Source: Paludibacteraceae bacterium (GTDB lineage Bacteria > Bacteroidota > Bacteroidia > Bacteroidales > Paludibacteraceae). From it: DNA of 33,498 nt. The translations under genes and the position numbers were made by a program. Numbering within the stretch: the stretch's first letter is position 1; each line of letters opens with the position of its first letter. The notes under the pieces were generated by a model that worked only from the letters and a program-made list of their open reading frames with translations, was not told the DNA's origin and searched no databases. Positions 30,794-33,498 of the stretch are shown piece by piece. The stretch spans positions 1 to 33,498 of the forward strand of contig JAKSNU010000017.1 in assembly GCA_024399535.1 (NCBI GenBank), in the 5' to 3' direction.

Positions 30794-31534
30794 ATGAACT
30801 ATCTTTTTCGTCTGTCAATATTTGTGTTTGCTTTATCAATGGCGATAGTCTCGGCTCGTGCCCAGACCGCAGAGGAATTCCTCACTGGACGCTTCGATCC
30901 AGACACATGTTCACGATTTGTCAAGATAGATACTTCCTACTGCGAAAACGACTCGATGTACATCCAGACAGCGGTCTATCGCGCCTTTCTCAAAATGTAC
31001 TATGCCGCTCTCGATGACAGCATCGAGCTTATTATAGTGTCAGCCACCAGGAACTTCAAGCGTCAGCGCTCTATTTGGGAAACGAAATGGAGCAATCTCC
31101 AATATGACGACATAACCAAATGTCGCGAAATACTAAAATACTCATCTATGCCGGGCACTTCCCGTCATCATTGGGGCACCGACATAGACCTCTGCTCAAC
31201 CGAAAACCGCGATTGGGATACTCCCGAATATCAAAAAATCCTCAAATGGCTGAAGCTCAATGCTCCGCGTTTCGGATTCTATATGCCGTACAACCATTCC
31301 TACTACCGCACGGGTTATAAATACGAGCCATGGCATTGGAGCTACTATCTCTTCTCCGACGAATACACCGATGCTCTCGCCGAGCTCATTCCTGACTCCA
31401 AAATAAATGGTTTCTCAGGCGCTGAATTAGCTCCACAATTACGCATTGTCCAAACTTACGTTCTCGGGGTGAAAAATCCACCTCACTTCCGAATGCGACC
31501 TGTGACCGTGCCTTTTGTCGAAGATTACTATTGA
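30794..31534 (+). CDS. M15-family peptidase (D-Ala-D-Ala carboxypeptidase, VanY-like)
   Basis: 246 residues. Seen: signal peptide (about 1-23), then the VanY/M15B zinc site: SRHHWGTDID (H125, D132; family SxHxxGxAxD) and EPWHW (E178 catalytic, H181 zinc), with the substrate region VSATRNFKRQRSIWETKW before it. Family members trim D-Ala from peptidoglycan stem peptides in the periplasm. Here the alanine of SxHxxGxAxD is an aspartate (D130). First gene of a plus-strand run with an SDR enzyme and the Tat genes. Confidence 0.9.
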   Translation: MNYLFRLSIFVFALSMAIVSARAQTAEEFLTGRFDPDTCSRFVKIDTSYCENDSMYIQTAVYRAFLKMYYAALDDSIELIIVSATRNFKRQRSIWETKWSNLQYDDITKCREILKYSSMPGTSRHHWGTDIDLCSTENRDWDTPEYQKILKWLKLNAPRFGFYMPYNHSYYRTGYKYEPWHWSYYLFSDEYTDALAELIPDSKINGFSGAELAPQLRIVQTYVLGVKNPPHFRMRPVTVPFVEDYY

Positions 31535-31545
31535 TATACTGAAAT

Positions 31546-32346
31546 ATGATTATTCTTGTCACTGGAACATCATCAGGGTTCGGACGAGCCATAAAGGCAG
31601 AACTCGAACGTCACGGACATATTGTCTATGGCACATCGCGTCGCGGCTCTGACAATCCTGCCGACCGCACACTCAAACTCGAAGTCCGCGACCCAGAGAA
31701 TTGTCAGCAAGTGGTTGATTACATCGTAAACCGACATGGCGAACTTGATGTACTCATCAACAATGCCGGATTCGGACTTGGAGGAGCCATCGAACTCACC
31801 ACGCCTGATGATTTTCGTCTTCAGATGGACACCAATTTCTTCGGTTGCGTCAATATGTGCCGTGCCGCCCTGCCTGTGATGCGGGCACAACGACACGGCA
31901 GGATACTCAACTTCTCGTCCATCGCCGGCCGTTTCGCCATTCCTTTCCAAGGACCTTACAGCTGTTCGAAGTTCGCTATCGAGGCTTTCTCTGAATCGCT
32001 CGTACTTGAGACCGCTCAGTTCGGCATTGATGTGCTATGCGTCGAACCGGGCGATTTCGCCACCGGTTTCACGGCTGCCCGGCTCAACAGCGAAGCCTCT
32101 GCTGCCGACCCCGACTACTCAGCCTCGTATGCCCGTGTCCGCAAAAACTACGAAGACGATGAAACCATACGAGGTGCAAAACCCGAATACCTCGCGCGTA
32201 AGGTAGTCCGTCTGGTCGAAGCTCATCGTACGTCATTCCATAACGTCATTACCCCTAACCCCGTACAACATCTTTCGGTCTTCCTCTCCCGCATCGTCCC
32301 GACAAAATTATTCTTACGCATAATTGCTAAATTTTATAATGTATAA
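31546..32346 (+). CDS. Short-chain dehydrogenase/reductase
   Basis: 266 residues, classical SDR length. Seen: cofactor motif TGTSSGFG (6-13), NNAG (72-75), the active-site serine in FSSIAGR, YSCSK (Y138, K142), and VEPGDFATGF after it. The arginine pattern after strand 2 (GTSRRGS) suggests NADP(H). Substrate unknown. Relatives with TGxSSGFG and a long C-terminal part act on retinol- or sphinganine-like lipids, which would fit only loosely. It starts 11 bases after the peptidase stop. Confidence 0.92.
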   Translation: MIILVTGTSSGFGRAIKAELERHGHIVYGTSRRGSDNPADRTLKLEVRDPENCQQVVDYIVNRHGELDVLINNAGFGLGGAIELTTPDDFRLQMDTNFFGCVNMCRAALPVMRAQRHGRILNFSSIAGRFAIPFQGPYSCSKFAIEAFSESLVLETAQFGIDVLCVEPGDFATGFTAARLNSEASAADPDYSASYARVRKNYEDDETIRGAKPEYLARKVVRLVEAHRTSFHNVITPNPVQHLSVFLSRIVPTKLFLRIIAKFYNV

Positions 32347-32352
32347 ACTGAT

Positions 32353-32544
32353 ATGGTACTTTTGAATATTGGATTACAGGAAATTCTGATTATTGCACTT
32401 ATTGTCCTGTTGCTCTTCGGAGGGAAGAAAATTCCTGAACTCATGCGTGGTCTTGGTCGTGGTGTACACTCTTTCAAGGAAGGGATGAACGGTATCGACA
32501 AGCCTGACGAAGAGAAGAGAAATGATGAACAGCAACCAAAATGA
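32353..32544 (+). CDS. tatA: Twin-arginine translocase TatA/TatE
   Basis: 63 residues. Seen: N-terminal membrane helix (about 6-22, GLQEILIIALIVLLLFGGKK), hinge FGGKKIPELMRGLGRGVHSFKEG forming the amphipathic helix, and an acidic tail. TatA multimers form the pore for folded proteins. With TatC directly downstream (overlap 23 bases) this is a minimal two-gene Tat system; no TatB is visible, as usual outside proteobacteria. Confidence 0.95.
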   Translation: MVLLNIGLQEILIIALIVLLLFGGKKIPELMRGLGRGVHSFKEGMNGIDKPDEEKRNDEQQPK

Positions 32545-33268
32545 ATTGACCTTTTGGGATCATCTCGACCTGCTGCGAGGCACGATTATCCGTTGTCTCG
32601 CTGCGGTTCTTGTATGCTCAGTAGCCACCTTCTGCTTGAAGGACTGGCTTTTTGCGCTACTGTTCGCCCCATCGTCCAACGATTTCGTCATCTACCGCCT
32701 TCTCGGCACTGCCCCATTCGACATACGCTTCATCAACACCGAACTCGCCTCGCAGTTCATGGTACACATTGAAGTCTCGCTTCTTGCGGGTTTTGTGCTC
32801 GCCTCGCCATACATATTGATTGAAATATATCGTTTCATTGCCCCAGGTCTATACGAAAACGAGCAGAGGCACTCGGTTGGCATCACGGTTTTCGCCGTCC
32901 TTCTTTTCATAACAGGCGTTGTACTGACCTATTTTATCATCTTCCCCTTTGCCTTCCGGTTCCTTGCGACCTATCAAGTCAACAATCTCGTAGTCAACCA
33001 AATATCTCTGAAATCGTACATTTCGACTTTGCTCATTCTCTCGCTTATGATGGGACTTCTGTTCGAGATGCCGGTTTTTGCGCTCGTTCTCTCACGTCTC
33101 GGGCTGATTTCAGCCACCGTTCTCCGCCACTATCGTCGTCACGCCATAGTTGTCCTTGTCGTCCTATCCGCCATCATCACGCCGACAGGCGATGCCTTCA
33201 CCCTTCTGCTCGTCTCGCTGCCGCTTTACTTGCTTTACGAATTCAGCATTATGATTATCAAGAAATAA
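32522..33268 (+). CDS. tatC: Twin-arginine translocase TatC
   Basis: 248 residues, six predicted membrane helices. TatC binds the twin-arginine signal peptide. Seen: the conserved N-terminal FWDHLDLLRGTIIRCL (family F..HL.ELR.R), FIAPGLYENEQRH (family F..PGLy..Er), FPFAFRFL and the C-terminal ITPTGDAFTLLLVSLPLYLLYEF. Two ATGs in tandem (32522, 32525) could serve as start; both overlap tatA. Ends with a hairpin terminator eight bases downstream. Confidence 0.96.
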   Translation: MMNSNQNELTFWDHLDLLRGTIIRCLAAVLVCSVATFCLKDWLFALLFAPSSNDFVIYRLLGTAPFDIRFINTELASQFMVHIEVSLLAGFVLASPYILIEIYRFIAPGLYENEQRHSVGITVFAVLLFITGVVLTYFIIFPFAFRFLATYQVNNLVVNQISLKSYISTLLILSLMMGLLFEMPVFALVLSRLGLISATVLRHYRRHAIVVLVVLSAIITPTGDAFTLLLVSLPLYLLYEFSIMIIKK

Positions 33269-33275
33269 TATTTTT

Positions 33276-33300
33276 GAGTCCACTTTAAAAAGTGGACTCT
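33276..33300 (+). terminator. Terminator of the tatAC run
   Basis: GAGTCCACTTT (33276-33286) pairs with AAAGTGGACTC (33289-33299), a small loop between. The T-run after it is weak (TTAATT), while five T precede it, so it may serve mainly the minus strand or both. Confidence 0.75.
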
Positions 33301-33498
33301 TAATTCATGTTTCGCAAGTTGATTAGCTTGCAACTTTTTGCTGATATGCCCTTCAGGAGCATTTGCAATCATTTCAGGAAATGCATTATCATACAGAGAA
33401 GCCAATGAAAACAACTTCTATAAATTGCCTGATAATATGGAATGGCATAGCATAGCACATTGGTTATTGTCGAGATTCAGACAACAAACTAATGGTCG
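33301..33498. other. Unassigned right edge
   Basis: No gene can be named. A plus-strand frame is open from 33323 to the edge without an ATG near its beginning, reading for example ANENNFYKLPDNMEWHSIAH. A minus-strand frame is also open from 33417 leftward (FPEMIANAPEGHISKKLQA). One of them may be the end of a gene remnant or a gene outside the window. A short hairpin (GCAAG 33314-33318 with CTTGC 33327-33331) lies nearby. Confidence 0.3.

Overview
The window looks like chromosomal DNA of a Bacteroidales bacterium (phylum Bacteroidota). Genes are preceded again and again by the Bacteroidota promoter signature TAnnTTTGC, with a TTTG-type -33 box in the best cases, and start codons sit behind A-rich rather than Shine-Dalgarno leaders. 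Gene content agrees: a full Bat (aerotolerance) operon, Bacteroidetes-type lipoproteins, and the order ftsY-rimO-HU. The genus cannot be fixed from the sequence.

Left part (1-5 kb), the accessory end: a REP-associated tyrosine transposase (RAYT) runs off the left edge on the minus strand. REP-like hairpins lie upstream of it and inside its reading frame. Next come an exported protein, a stand-alone LytTR DNA-binding protein and a membrane-anchored NAGPA-like protein, then a soluble orphan on the other strand. Around 3.5-3.7 kb a promoter drives a strongly structured RNA that ends in an intrinsic terminator just upstream of a small lipoprotein gene. A 13-bp pairing that would break the terminator makes it look like an attenuator or riboswitch. 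Two small lipoproteins follow.

Middle (4.6-17.6 kb), mostly housekeeping. On the minus strand are smpB with an exported CarboxypepD_reg protein and a lipoprotein; yebC-dapF-(small membrane protein)-mutL-apbE; and an ECF sigma factor with a membrane anti-sigma candidate and a Spy-like periplasmic protein. tRNA-Thr(CGT) and tRNA-Cys(GCA) each have their own promoter and terminator. On the plus strand a run of a DEDDy exonuclease, an RlmI-like methyltransferase, a DUF2147 protein, rlmN and a lipoprotein nitroreductase ends in a hairpin terminator.

Right part (17.3-33.5 kb): a small HTH protein; a ten-gene minus-strand run from moxR through DUF58, a BatD-like protein, batA, a 137-aa extra gene, batB, batC, batD and batE to a PAP2 phosphatase; then ftsY-rimO-HU plus an unusual HU-like/transmembrane/LysM protein. 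On the plus strand follow a VanY-like peptidase, a short-chain dehydrogenase, tatA and tatC, and a terminator. The last 200 bases hold no gene I can name.

Most promising for something undescribed: the structured leader at 3518-3693, the RAYT with in-frame REP copies, and the HU-TM-LysM protein, which has the architecture of a nucleoid-to-envelope tether.
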